Origin: Cylicocyclus nassatus
Lineage: Eukaryota > Nematoda > Chromadorea > Rhabditida > Strongylidae
Reading direction: 5' to 3'
Length of the DNA: 64,000 bases
Assembly: GCA_958299035.1 (NCBI GenBank)
Contig: CATQJL010000305.1
Coordinates: 72,322,792-72,386,791, forward strand
Position 1 is the stretch's first letter. Every line of letters begins with the position of its first letter. Shown piece after piece: positions 39,500-52,098 of this stretch. Below the pieces are notes generated by a model. That model worked only from the letters and a program-made list of their open reading frames with translations. It made no database searches and was not told the origin of the DNA. The translations under genes and the position numbers were made by a program.

Positions 39500-42400
39500 T
39501 CTTTTTGACACGTTTCTCCTTAGATTTCAACGGAAGTGGCCGAGGTTAACACGTTCAAAAGTGCGGAAGGCAGCGAGATGACGTGGTACCTACGGGAACC
39601 TCTCTGGGGCGCAGACGATACAATGCCAGGATACTCTCCTCAAACGCCGACCTCCACGCTCTTTTTGACGCACCACGTCATTGTTCTGCAGGAAATGAAG
39701 TCCAGGAAGATGGACGTGTGATAGATGAGTGCTGGGACCCTCGTGGTTCGTTGTGAAAAAGTTCCATCGCGAAAGGTTGGAGGCGTTGGCTTTGTCGTCT
39801 ATCCATCAATTCTTGTTGATTCGCATGAGACCTCGACTGGCCATCCTGCGACTGCGACCTCCACATCAGAAGACAGCATCATCTGCTATTCTCCAACGTC
39901 AGCAGCTGACGAACAGAATTAGATGCTTTCTGCGGAGATGTGGGGCAGGTCATCCGCAACGATTAGTCCTTCTACAAGTTCGTTGTCGGCGACTTCAACG
40001 CGAAGATCGGGATGCCACTAGAAGAGGAATAAAGGATCGGGAAGTTTAGCTATGGGCTCCGAAACGAAAACGACAACCGTCTTGTTGGGCTTCTCTCCGC
40101 ACGACTTTTCCATGGAAATTCCATCTTCCTGAAGAAAGAACATCGTCGATGGACAAGGGAATCGCCCAACGGAACGACTCATCCGAAGATCGACGACATT
40201 CTCACCAACTAAAGGTGGGGCTTGCTCGATGCTGCAGTAGTTCCATCCTTTTCCTCCGGTCACCGCCTCTTTCGAGCGCAGGAACGGTCCAGTCGAAAGC
40301 TGGAAAAGAAGGCCCGCCACAGTGCCACAAAAAAGTCGTTTATGACGGTAGGCGGAAGAGCTTATATCATGTTGCTGGCCCATCGGTGAGGACCCAACTG
40401 CGACTACAACCTGCTTTCGAAAGAAATGCGAGCCCGCGGTGAGTGCGCGTCAGTGACTTCCAAGATTTCGCGCGCATTTTGAAGATCACCAAAAAACCTA
40501 CTCGAATGGAGAAGATCTTTCAGGCAAGATCCGGTTGTGACTCATCACGAACGATTGATTGCCAACGCTAGTTGCAGAACGGCTTTGCAGGAGGATCTCA
40601 GGAAGTACAGGCAAGCCAGGATACTGGAAGCAGCCGAAGTGACGAAATTTTGAGTGCCGAAAAGACTTCTGTAAGTCACGTGCCGCTGGCGCATTATTGG
40701 GCGAGAACGTGACCCGACTTTCTCCCTACATAATATGGAACCTGTCGCGAAGGATTCCTACATCAATCTCTTCCGCTCATCAACACCCGTAGCGGTGCCC
40801 GTTGTTCCCATTGGAGAAGTATCACCAAGGATTCTACCTGTTAAAGTGCGTATTGCGATTCAAAAACGTCATCGCTTGAGGACCAGATTATCTTCGAACT
40901 TCAGCGGGCTGGACAACCACGTTTACACGAAGTTCCCGCGTCGCATCTAACATCTTACCTACAGATGGTAAGGATTTTCCACGAGAGGAGAACTTAAAAA
41001 CCGTCCTTCTTTTTAAGGTTTCGAACGGGAGGATTTTTGGAACTACCGCCCAATATGCCTGCTGAATATACTCTCAAGCTTTTCACAAATTATCCTCACT
41101 CGCAAATTTAGGACACTGGATGAAGCACAGCCTAAGAACAGACTGGATTTCACAGTCTGTTCTTAGGCTGTGCTTCATCCAGTGTCCTAAACTGCTAGGA
41201 TCTAACCGGTGGATCACAGACGATTTCGAGGGTCAATTTGCCGAAACTACCGACTGCCTCTCGTCCTAACCTTCGTCGACCATGGGAAGGCCTTTGACAG
41301 TGTCGAAAGCGACGCCATCTTGCCAGCGTTAGTCGATCAAGGAGTGGGCTTAGCTTAAAACGTTAGCCGACTGCTACAAGGATTGTACAACGATGATGCA
41401 GCTATTCCATCGCCCCCTGACCATTCCAATTGGGGAGGGGGTCCGACAAGGCGACACAATCCCTCTGAAACTGCTCACCACGACCTTGCAGTGCGTGTGA
41501 AGTCACTGAACTGATACGAGGGAGGCATACGATTTGATGAATGATATCCGTCAAACCTTCATTTCTCGGACCACATCGTTCTCTTTTCAGCAGTATCATC
41601 GAAGCAGAGACGATGCTAAAAGGAAAGGAAATAAACAAAGTTGGGAAAAAGAGCGAATAAATCGGAAGAAGTCTCAGTTTATGAATAACGCCCCTTGCGA
41701 AGATGCAGAAATGGAATTGGAAGGCATCCCTATCATGGAGACGTCTTCTTACGTGTATCTCGGAAGTTCGATGAACATGGCTAACTACTTGAGGGAAAAA
41801 CTTAACAGGAAAAGAAGAGCAGCCTGGGCCTTCGGGCCTCTGAAGGAAGCTACCGACGGACCCGGAGCTCCGTGCCTACCTGTTCGACTCAACCCTTCTT
41901 CCACGCTCTGCTACGCAGCTGAGACGTGGGCCGACACCGTAGCCACGTCGAAAGCTTTAAGAACCACCCACAGAGCGCTCGAGCGCAGTCTTCTGAAGAT
42001 GACCCGACACAAGCAACACCTAGTCGGACTTCGCAGTACGGATATGAGAAAAATGTCCCGTTTTCTTGACCCAGCGGATTACGTTGCGAAAGCGAAGCAT
42101 CGATGGCGGTCACATCAAAAACAGACAGGAAGAGCAGACGACAGATGGATGCGAACATCAGAGTGGATTCCTCGCGAAGCAAAACGTTTTTGAGGAAGAC
42201 CAATATGTGCAATGGATGGACAAGCTGAGAAATCAGCTGACTACGACGCATCTGGAAGTGCTGGACCATGTCCTTTCTACATTGCGTCGCGGCATAGCTT
42301 GCGAGGACTATGGGGGGGGGGGGCAGATACACGAATTGAGGCCACATATAACGTGGCGCCTGGTGAGAGCGGCACATTCCGAAGATTTCGAGTGGATTAT

Positions 42401-42583
42401 GAGTCATGGCCTGTTCCCCATTGGCGGCATATTGTCCTCTATCCGTGAGCGTGCCCCTCGTGCTTTAATCTTTCTCTGCATTTTGAAGATTGAAAGAATC
42501 CCGCAAGGGTGTTCGTGGTCCCTGCAGCAGTCACTTCTTTCGTTTAGCAGCACGGTCTTTCGCTATTTACAGTAACCGTATTT
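39500..42583 (+). mobile_element. Degenerate RTE-like LINE (endonuclease plus reverse transcriptase)
   Basis: Family blocks appear in order but in shifting frames: endonuclease FVVGDFNAKIG (about 39,972-40,010), FHGNSIF and RRWTRESPNG (about 40,110-40,170), a SGHRLFRA block, then NLFRSSTPV (40,770) and a LDEAQPKN block (41,120). Next come LPLVLTFVDHGKAFDSV (about 41,262-41,310), GVRQGDTIP (41,440), an ADDIVL-like remnant spelt SDHIVLFS (41,560), and YLGSSMN with REKLNRKRRAAWAF (41,755-41,840). The YADD catalytic site is not intact. Many stops and frameshifts show it is dead. The 3' border near 42,583 is uncertain. Confidence 0.7.
41107..41191. repeat. 38-bp inverted duplication inside the LINE
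   Basis: TTTAGGACACTGGATGAAGC and the next 18 bases (41,107-41,144) are followed by a 9-bp loop and their exact reverse complement (41,154-41,191). The first arm encodes the conserved RTLDEAQP reverse-transcriptase segment, so the second arm is an inverted copy added within the element. Confidence 0.8.
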
Positions 42584-44487
42584 ATCCATTCTGTGACTAG
42601 TCAGACGTTCAACCGCAACTTCTGCAGCGCAGATGGAGTTCTATTCATTAGAAGCATGCGCGTCATGCTGTTATGGTCGACAGGGCTCGTTATTGGTATC
42701 TAACATGTGTTCGGAAGGCTGCCTACATTGGCCGGCGAGAGTGGTCACCTTTTTTCGTAAGATTCTCGAAGCAAATTGTTGTCGAGTACGGCAATTTACC
42801 GGTGGAGCTCGAGAGAACCGAATGGGTATAGAGCCTGAAACTTTTCCTGAAACTGCATTATACTCTATTTACTTTGCCCAATAGATTATTTCTTTTGTGT
42901 GTTAAACTATCACGTTGATACGAAATGTAGATGAAGAGGATTGAAGTGAGAGTTCATCACTTTACGACACTTAACAAAATGTGAATCGTACTCACTGGGA
43001 GATGTTCAGGACATCCCAAAACTATATATGCATTGTTTAGTCGTTGATGATTTTCCCTATAAAGTGTTTTGACTGTATTCATCATAAGTATGTAGAGCTG
43101 GCTTCAGCTTAGGTTTATAGCATGGAGTGAATCATGGTTCGCTCTTTATTACTGTAGGATTACGCTAGAAACCGAAGAGGGTTTTTGTCCCATGAATTGC
43201 CTTATTATACCTCAGAAAGCAGATCAAAGAACCCAAAGGTCTTTACGGTTAGTGAGAGTCGCTGAATCTGAGTTTTAAGGTTGAAGCTAGCATGATGCTT
43301 CTTTCATAAGTAATGCCAAACATTCCTCAACAACCCTCAACGTTCCGTGAAAATATGAGAAGACTATTTAGAAAGCTGCGGTGAACAACGTAGTTGGAAC
43401 TTTTTTTCACACATTTTGTCAGATTTGCAATTTCTTCTGAAGCGGCAGCTACTTCAATCGGCGCTGTGCTGCAGGTTCCTACTGCCTCTACACCCTACTA
43501 AACGTTCAAATGGACGAAGTGGGAGGCATTTCTATGCTTTTGTCTGACCTGCGGTAAGCTGTCAAACTTAGGCTTTAAACCCAAAAGGTGCTTAGGTTTT
43601 GTATCGTGAAAACCTTCAGCAAATTTAGAAGGCAGACTAAGAATATGCATTGTTCTCAGATAATCCGCAAACGGCGCAGTCAGGTAGGGCGGGGCCCACC
43701 CACACGGCCCAATAAGAACGTCCGCCCCGGAAGTTTCAGAAGTTAGGTTTCCCCCGGAAGTATTTTGCGGATTTTGTGAAATGGAAAGCCGCTTGAAGTT
43801 GAAAGGAATCCCATGTTAACTCCAATAATGATTGACTACAAATTCTGATGACGTTAGCATTGAAACCTTGTTGCAGCTAAGCTGCAAAAAAGCATCAGTG
43901 CCAGACCAGATTGTGAAGAGGTGGGATATTGCACGGCTGATATCATGAAGTGTAGTCTCATTACGTCGCTAACATAGATTGGAAATGGGAGTACGTTGAT
44001 TCATTGTTGTTCTACAGAAGGCGGAACGAGCCTAATGATGGGAAATGTTAGTCGAGTGTAGATGAAATTCTCCGGGCACCTTCTTAGTTTTCAAAGAAAG
44101 TCTTGTCTCGATTATACTTGCAATTGACATCTGGTGTCGAATTACGTTTTCCAATACACCATATGAGGATATACAATCTGCATCGCTTTGGACATATCAC
44201 CTATCGCATTGGAAGCACTTACCTCTTACTCGAGAGTTATTGATGAGCTGGTGGATTAGGGTGGGCTCCAGAGGACATTCATTATTGTTGTTAATTTGAC
44301 CTAAGGACCTTACTGAACTATAAATCATGCTTATGTGTGTTTATGATTGAATACAATAAGATGCTCATGCAAGACAACATGAAGTGTTTATGACTAGAAA
44401 TTGCAACGGTTCAGGTTCTTATGACTGTCGCAAGCCTAAAAGATCAAGCATATCACTATATCATTCTGTGACTACTCGAAGTATTAC
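42584..44487. other. No gene recognised
   Basis: 1.9 kb between LINE remains and the CAP gene stop codon. Frames are short. A GC-rich patch lies near 43,680-43,760. It may hold old repeat sequence but I cannot assign any. Confidence 0.3.
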
Positions 44488-45503
44488 TTAGTTCTTGATG
44501 CACAGGCTGTCTAACGCGGAGCACGTTGAGTTCGGATAGGCTTTGCATTGGCACTTTTGCCCTGATTCATAGATTAGATCCAACGGAGTTTCCGGTCCTC
44601 TGAAATCAAAATTATTGCTAACCTTTGAAGGATTTGCAACTCTGAACTAACAAATCGTAGATGCAAATCAAGTAAGAAGTATTGCCGTGCTTTCTTACGC
44701 TGCAACCCACTTCGGTGGCCCTGTCGTACGCCATCTATAACATCCTTTTCATGCGTTTAAAGCCACATACTTCAAATTAAAATGTACTCACGTTTCCAAA
44801 GGATGCGGTAGTCTCGTTATAAAGCAATCCTGTTTGATCTTTGACTTTATTCCACCACTGAGTAAGTGCAGGTTCCACAAAATTATCATAAGTTGTCGGG
44901 GTCTGCGAGCAGAGCCACCTTAATACCACAATGAGTAAAGGCTGACTCTTTCAGTAACTATCATTGTTACTTTGAATATTGATTGAGCGTACTGGGCAGG
45001 AGCACCTCCAGAGTATTCTTAGTTATTGGATCGCCTAATCTCAAGAAGCTCTGGGCCTTCCTTTCTAGCAGACAAGACCAACTCTAGAATTTTTTTTCTG
45101 ACTTAGAAAGAATTATATTGATTCGGACTGTTCACCGCCTACCAGCTTATACATATTCGATGCTGGTGGCATTTTCCTGGAATTGCTAGAAACGATTCCA
45201 GAACCTAGGTTGGCTCGATGCCGATTATGGAATTCCAGAATCTCCTCTCTCATCTGAACAGTCATTTCTGGCATGAGAATTCCTCCGCAGCTGAGTCCTT
45301 AATAAAACGCCATCATTTTCCATTTCATTAGCAAAAATCGAGGAAATTACCAATGTCCACGATCTTCTTCTGGAAAGGACTTGAAATTGCTGAAAGAACT
45401 GTTCCGGCAAAAGCAGCCTAAAATCGTCATTTGTAAGAGTTATCATGAGCCTATAAGTAAAGAGTAAGAATACCAGAATGATAGCTTTCAAGGCGAATGC
45501 CAT
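44488..45503 (-). CDS. Secreted CAP/SCP-TAPS protein (ASP/VAL type)
   Basis: Seven exons sum to 636 bp (211 aa): 45,474-45,503; 45,351-45,417; 45,143-45,297; 45,006-45,083; 44,792-44,902; 44,652-44,734; 44,488-44,599. A signal peptide covers about residues 1-20 (MAFALKAIILAAFAG). The CAP fold shows ILEFHNRHRANLGSG, KMPPASNMYKLSWSCLLE, a WWNKVKD helix, then MAYDRATEVGCSV and SYLICIYDLGP. A Cys-rich hinge-like end follows (CQCKAYPNSTCSALDSLC). The usual second CAP histidine region (helix HYTQMVW) is reduced here to MAYDRATEVGC. Such proteins are major secreted products of hookworms and relatives and are implicated in host interaction; the molecular activity of this one is unknown. The exon split at 44,902 has an alternative acceptor. 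Confidence 0.85.
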
Positions 45504-45550
45504 TTTGTTGTGGAATGGATTCGAATGGTGAATTTCTCTCTTTTAGGGGG

Positions 45551-45559
45551 CTTATATTG
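45551..45559 (-). promoter_or_regulatory. Possible TATA box of the CAP gene
   Basis: Reading the minus strand, CAATATAAGCC lies about 50 bp upstream of the CAP start codon, followed by a purine-rich stretch. Position and sequence fit a TATA element, but no start site is known. Confidence 0.3.
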
Positions 45560-46614
45560 AGCAGATCTTCTATTGTCGTACAGTACCTTTTCACCAATAT
45601 CAGATGATCAAATATAACCTTTGATTCAGCCAACCAAAAAAGGGCCTTCATTGTTATCAACTCCTCTTCAATCTATTGTAGAATTTCAAACACCTGCTTG
45701 CGTACTTATGCCATTAAGATCACTTTAGTAGAATAAGTCGCTCCATGAGTTAAAAATGACTCTCAACAGATTAGAGTTAAGCATTCTTTTCTAATTTATA
45801 ATAATTTAATCATTATAAAACGAGGACGTATCTCAATACAGTGTGTTCACTTCAAAATTCTTCTTGGAAAACCCTCCAAACTGTTCAACAAGTCCTGCTA
45901 AGCACTCCAAGAATTTTTGAGTGTAGCTAACAGTGCTTCCCCTATCCTTACAAGAATGATTTCTTAATTTGAGCAGTGTGAAGTAACAATATTTTGCTAC
46001 TTTCGACACAGTGGGATGAAGAGTCACTTGATTCAATAGAGGTGTTGACCATGGATCTATCATCAACCATTCTTCTCGAAGTCAAATAGTAAAACAATGA
46101 AACAATGGTCTTTTCTGGGCGATAAAAACAAATATGAACTAGGAAGGTCACTTATATGGAAGCCTTTGTTCAGTAAAGGTCACATCGCTTTTGATCTTGA
46201 CGAATAAAGTTAATTTTGCGATTATAGATTATGGATTTGTTGGCAGTACATGATGAAGTTGGTCCAGTTTCGCACTTCAACCAAGATGGCTTTTTGAGAT
46301 CAACCTACAAATTACTGATGTTGGAGGCGATAAAAAGTTGATGCTTTTTGAGTATGCATTTGCTGGACTATGAGAATTCAGTGTGAAAATATCTGCGAAT
46401 AGTGTCATCATAGTGCAACTGGAGTTGAGGGGATAAAACATCACCTGATACGACTCAATGGATAAGAAATACAACATACTTCTGCTTGGATATTTTCATG
46501 AGTCCTTTGTTTTGGGAGACGGTCTTTTCGCACGGAACGGTACCCAGCGCTACCCTGATTTTGACTTGTCTCAACACGTCACACACGCCGCAACTCTTTC
46601 CTCCCCTAGCTTCG
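45560..46614. other. No gene recognised; 5' flank of the CAP gene
   Basis: AT-rich sequence up to the left end of the second palindrome. Minus-strand frames of 66-94 codons have no recognised motif; the longest runs into the palindrome. Confidence 0.3.
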
Positions 46615-48073
46615 CTTAGGCTGCGTTCATACTGATTCCCATGTTCTGGAACTGTTCCCGCACAGTTCTCGCACTGTGCTGAAACTGTGCGGGAACTGTG
46701 CGGGAACTGTGCGGGAACAGTTCCAGAACTGTGCTGCATGCGCTGCAGCCGCCCCGCACCGTTTTGAACGGCGGGAGTTGGAGAATTTTGACCGTTCTCA
46801 ACGGTTTTTCTTCCAGATTTCGCTCATTTTGGCCTTAATTCTCCACCCCGCTTCCCTTTTTGATCAGCAGCACTGCGAACTCAAAGCGGGGTTGAAGAAT
46901 GAGCGCTTTTCTGCGCCGTGTATTCGGAAAGATGGGCTATCGTGCGATTGTTCATTCTGTCTTCTTGTTTTTTGGTCAAAACTACTTCATTTGTTCCAGG
47001 AAGCGGCTGCCCAGTTTCCATAGCCATCTGCCACGAATTAGGGAGTAGGAGAAATCCTGAAATTGCATGAGTTGGGACTTGTCTCTTGTTTTTCATGATT
47101 TTGGGCGTTCTTAGCCTTGTTCGTTTTTCCATGTCGTTGCTTCTCCGTTCTTTCTTCTACCCCGCTTCTCCTAGTGATGAGAAAAGCTGTGATTTTGAAG
47201 CGGGGTTGAGGATTGAACGCTGTTCTGCTCGATGTATCCGGGAATATGGGCCTTCGTGCGCTCGTCCATTCTCTCATCGCTATTTTTGTTCAGACCTACT
47301 TCATGTGTACTAACAAGTCGCTGCGTAGTCTCGCATCGTCTTAAAATTGAAATAGACAAGTCTCTAGAACACATGAAGTAGGTCTGAACAAAAATAGCGA
47401 TGAGAGAATGGACGAGCGCACGAAGGCCCATATTCCCGGATACATGGAGCAGAACAGCGTTCAATCCTCAACCCCGCTTCAAATTCACAGCTTTTTTCAT
47501 CACTAGGAGAAGCGGGGTAGAAGAAAGAACGGAGAAGCAACGACATGGAAAAACGAACAAGGCTAAGAACGCCCAAAATCATAAAAAACAAGAGACAAGT
47601 CCCAACTCATGCAATTTCAGGATTTCTCCTACTCCCCAATTTGTGGCAGATGGCTATGGAAACTGGGCAGCCGCTTCCTGGAACAAATGAAGTAGTTTTG
47701 AGCAAAAAACAAGAAGACAGAATGAACAATCGCACGATAGCTCATCTTTCCGAATACACGGCGCAGAAAAGCGCTCATTCTTCAACCCCGCTTCGAGTTC
47801 GCAGTGCTGCTGATCAAAAAGGGAAGCGGGGTGGAGGATTAAGGCCAAAATGAGCGAAATCTGGAAGAAAAACCGTTGAGAACGGTCAAAATTCTCCAAC
47901 TCCCGCCGTTCAAAACGGTGCGGGGCGGCTGCAGCGCATGCAGCACAGTTCTGGAACTGTTCCCGCACAGTTCCCGCACAGTTCCCGCACAGTTCCCGCA
48001 CAGTTTCAGCACAGTGCGAGAACTGTGCGGGAACAGTTCCAGAACATGGGAATCAGTATGAACGCAGCCTAAG
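46615..48073. mobile_element. 1.46-kb palindromic foldback element with tandem GAACTGTGCGG ends
   Basis: The left arm 46,615-47,307 and the right arm 47,370-48,073 are reverse complements around a 62-bp loop. Tips read CTTAGGCTGCGTTCATAC with TA at the edge. Near each end are short tandem units of GAACTGTGCGG (about 46,680-46,735 and 47,950-48,035). Translating the two arms gives the same 115-codon frame with only a handful of differences, which measures arm similarity rather than a real gene. The tip resembles PIF/Harbinger-type ends (GGC.G.GTTC) but the target site does not settle the class. Confidence 0.8.
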
Positions 48074-48459
48074 GCAAGAGCCGCCGCAGGGTGTGTCGCG
48101 CGCGACGGCGGTCCTGCGCGGAAAGAATTATGATCGTGCGAAAAGCCCTACACCCCTTTGTTTTTGATGCTGTGCTTAGATTCTCAATCCAAAATGAACC
48201 AAGCATAGCTCTTCACACATCACTTTAAAGATTTTTTGTTATCATATTGATGACGCAATCCGATGCGGTTCGTCTCAGTGTTATCAGAAAAAGCAAAAAC
48301 ATGAAGAAAGTCCGAAGGAAAGATATACGTCTGTTTAGAAAGGTTCTGCATGATATTTGGTTGCCTTGTTTTGAAGCAGTCATTTCCTTAGAATTTTAAA
48401 GTTAGTGTAATATCACGAAGACCAAGTAGATGCACTTTTTTTGTTCATTTCAATGCTTA

Positions 48460-48890
48460 CTCAGACAGTCGACGGCATACCTCCAGAGCAAAAATGGCAG
48501 AGCCGCGGGGTTCCCCAGCGGGGGATTGCCACTCGTGCTCCGGAGCCCTCCCATTTATGTTCCGGAGTCCCCCATTTTGTGCTCCGGAGACCTCCCATTT
48601 TCTGCTCCGGGGCCCTCCCATTTGTGCTCCGGAGACCTCCCAATTTGTGCCCCAAATCTGGCGTACCTCCGGAGCGCAAATCTCTGTTCCGGGGCTCTCC
48701 CAAATCTGGCGTACCTCCGGAGCAGAGATTTGCGCGTCCCGGAGAGGGGTCCCTTCGCCTGCTTGTGACGTCACCGTGACCTACAAGAAGGGACCGCCGA
48801 CCCTCGCCCCGCTCTCAATGGTCAATTGGGTCCTCCGCAGCTCTGCCAGATTTCGACTGTCCTCCGGAGCTACGGCACCGACTGTCTGAG
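48460..48890. mobile_element. GC-rich MITE with internal CTCCGGAG repeats
   Basis: CTCAGACAGTCG at the left and CGACTGTCTGAG at the right, each flanked by TA, bound a 431-bp unit. Inside, about nine degenerate units of a roughly 28-bp repeat carry TGCTCCGGAG(A/C)CCTCCCA. The long overlapping frames on both strands (48,430-48,889) come from this repeat and are not genes. Confidence 0.7.
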
Positions 48891-51800
48891 TATTCTCTTG
48901 AATAGCTTTTCGGTGATGTAATTTTAAGCACTGAAGTTAAGGTACCAAAATGCCGTCTTGATCAAGTGAATGTTACGCGAAGAATGCTGAGGAGAGCTCA
49001 AAAAATGGCTTTTTTGATTTGCTTACAAAATTTCTGTACAGCAACGACAGCTTGAATTCTCTTTAGCTATTAAATAATCTTTAGATACAGATTACTAATG
49101 ATGGGAGCCAAATATGTCTGCCTGTCCTTATATGGAAACATTGATATGTCAGAGTAGACGGTCTTGAAGGAAATCTTGCGAGTTTTTCCAAGTTTTCTCT
49201 TTTCTCTCAGTTGAGTTTCGCATGGCTTTCATAATAATCATGACTCGCTTTATCCAGCAAATTTGATTTTTTCACAAACGTTAATTTTAATGAGACAAAA
49301 CTCTTGCAACAACCTAGTATAGGCAGAATGAACCAAATTTTTGATTGGTCTTTGCACTGCTCTCTGCTTTTCTACACCAGATTTACTTGCCTCTTCTCGT
49401 ATTATATCTTGCCGAAGAAAGTAGTTAATTTCTTTTTTCTTCGTTCCGTTGCGCAGATCTGCTTGAGGCACTCTCTGCGTTCTTGGTGCTTGGCTCCACT
49501 CGGATCACTCTATCGTCTAGTACTTGCACGGTCTGTGGTCAATAATGCACAAAAGCTATAAACTATGCATTCATGATCCAGCGAAACATTGAACGCATCT
49601 GAATAATAGCGAAATCGCATGATGACAATGGAAGTTGCGCGAGTCATGTAAAATTTTGAAAAGAGCTGCGTATCCTAAACTTTTGACAGTCCGGATCATA
49701 GGTGCGGAGCAGGATCCCCTCCAAGTGAAGGGGGTTCTGGCTATTTCCGACCTAGAAAAGTGAAAGGGGTAACTGAGCCTCAAGTTGAATGCTGACGCAA
49801 GCTTACATGCCTAACGGGAGCGGGAGTGAAAAGAGGGAGAATAAGTGGTACAAGGTGTAATATGAAGATGTTCTCTGCTTAGGCTTTGGAAGGTCATTCA
49901 ACAGAGCCTTTCTTGACTCAGGAAAGCTTTATGTTTCATCAGTCGACATACCATTCGAAAGCTTCATACAGAATCGACAGACCATCTCTTTTTTCCAGCT
50001 CTCCTATGGATTCAGATATAAAAATCATATCTAGTTTCAGCATCAGCTTATTTTCATGCAGTCACTTTTCGCCCCATTTCTGAAAGAATGAGATAAAGCT
50101 AGGAAAATAAAAGCCGATTTATGTTTACTGGCAAGATCTTGCTCTGTAATTCAGTTAGACAACCAGGCATTTTTATTCAATTTTTACGCAGGATTTTCTT
50201 GACAAAAACACACATGTTTTTAGCTAAAATGCCCTGTATCTCCGAATAGAGGGGAGCTAGAGAAAAAGAGATGGTCTACATCAAATCCCTGCTTCGCGGG
50301 CTTTTCAATGGCATATAAGTTGTTGAGTGAAAAATACTCGTGGCCTTTCAAAAAAGAGGTGCAGATATTTACTATTATCTTGCTAAACTCCGTTCTTGGC
50401 TTGTATGGGTCGCCGGAGCAAGACTTTTTTGGACTGGAAAAGCTTTGTGCACCAATATTTTGTAGACCATTCGATAGCTAGGAACACGAGGAATCGACAC
50501 AAATCGTCTTTTTTTCCTAGCTTTTCTGTGAAGCGAGATATGAGCAGTTTTATCTAGCTACAGTATCATCTAATTCTGGGTAATTATCATGCTTCACTTT
50601 TGAAACCAAGAAGGTCTTCTTCGAAGTTTTAGATATGATTCAAAAGCTTGAGAAAGGAGCAATCTAAGTACTTTTTTATTATTATTCTCTCTGATGGAAG
50701 GAGATATGGGACGATTCTTGTCAGTAAACGAAATTGCGAAATTATAACTGATTTGAAGCTTCAATTTTTGTTATTTTATAATCTCCACAATTTCCACGAA
50801 TTATACATCATTAACATTTGACATAATTGGGAATCCTGCAGCTTTAGGGCTATTTTATCATTAGATTGCTAGACGGCATGGCTTTTACGACTTACTGTTC
50901 CCGAACCGGCTCCCAAGCCAGTTTTGCTCGTGGTCGAGTGCGGAATTCCTCTCTTGTTGTCAATGTGTACACCGCTACAATCAAGAACATAGAGTCCTAC
51001 CAGGGCTTTGCGCCCAAGTAGACCCTCGTCCACTCGTTATCGTCAACATGAATGTCTTCTGGCTTGTTTTTGCCCTTTTAAGCTCTCCAGTATGCAAGTC
51101 CATGATCAGAGTAACAAACAAGCCCACATCTCAAAGCGGGTGTTCTCAAAATATGCCGAGCCACTGCGTTCATGAAATAGCCCTCCTCCACCATTTTGCA
51201 AAGCAACTGCAAATAATCAGTCGAAAATTTTATTTTCAAATTACAGAGAATAGCTTTTCGTATCTCATTATGATAGACGAGAATTCAACTAGTTCCTGTA
51301 ACTGCATTATATTCTTGGATGAATTTTTGATATTTCGCTTGCGTCTCTCCTGTCAGTATAGACTCGTATCTGAAATTTGGAAAATTACGTACCATTATAC
51401 TAGTGCACTATCCTTTCACTTTCACTTTCATTTCTTACGAATGCAACCCACATGCATAAAAGCGCATAAAAGGTGACTAAAGTTTTAGCATAGTTTTATA
51501 CTGGTCAAAAAAGGCAGGTTTTGCAATGTATGAATTTTGGTTAGCTTCAGAATCTTTGAAAACAATGAATCTAGGACCCTTTGACTAACATAACACTTCT
51601 AATCGTTGTGGACAAAATCAGTAAATGTATGTGGAAGGAATTATTGCGATTAACACATTCACGACAATACGACTCACCGGTGGGTCATACGTGTACTACC
51701 ATTTCGGACATACGACCCAACACTGGGTTCGTACTTTACTACACTGCAATCTATATATATATAAAACTCAATGTCTGTGAGGATGTTCGTTTAATTGTTC

Positions 51801-52098
51801 GTTCGTTATAGAAACACGCGCCACTGAACCGATCTGGCTGAAACTTCGCACACGTATGTTTTCGACCCCGGCGGTAGTTTAGAGCTACTTTTCGCGGCGA
51901 TTCGCCGAACCATTCTATCGATTTATTGATTTGTTTACTCAAACCTAAGAAAATGAAGGGCCATCATGACAACCGATCTTTTTTACATATAAGCAGTAAG
52001 CAGGGGCGGTAGAGTTCATTCTAATCTCAAGGCTGACAGGATGCAGCGGGTTCGTCTCAAAGCGCTTTTCGCGCAATGTAGAAGTTAGAAAGTGTAAG
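48891..52098. other. 3.2 kb without a recognised gene
   Basis: AT-rich sequence between two MITEs. A 142-codon plus-strand frame at 51,048-51,476 starts with a hydrophobic stretch but has no family resemblance. A segment at 51,751-51,945 starting TCTATATATATATAAAACTC has the look of a dispersed repeat, possibly a Helitron-type end. Confidence 0.35.

Noticed and set aside
46676..48001. Matching 115-codon frames at 46,676 (+) and 47,654 (-)
   Set aside because: They are the two arms of one palindrome, not a duplicated gene.
48430..48889. Several overlapping 100+ codon frames rich in Pro/Ser/Cys
   Set aside because: Periodic product of the CTCCGGAG repeat; frames exist on both strands.
51048..51476. 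142-codon frame with a hydrophobic start
   Set aside because: No family resemblance, no splice structure and no second copy. A chance frame in AT-rich DNA is as likely.
51751..51945. TCTATATATATATAAAACTC start of a possible Helitron
   Set aside because: A TC start and AT-rich lead are suggestive, but no CTRR end with a 3' hairpin was found.
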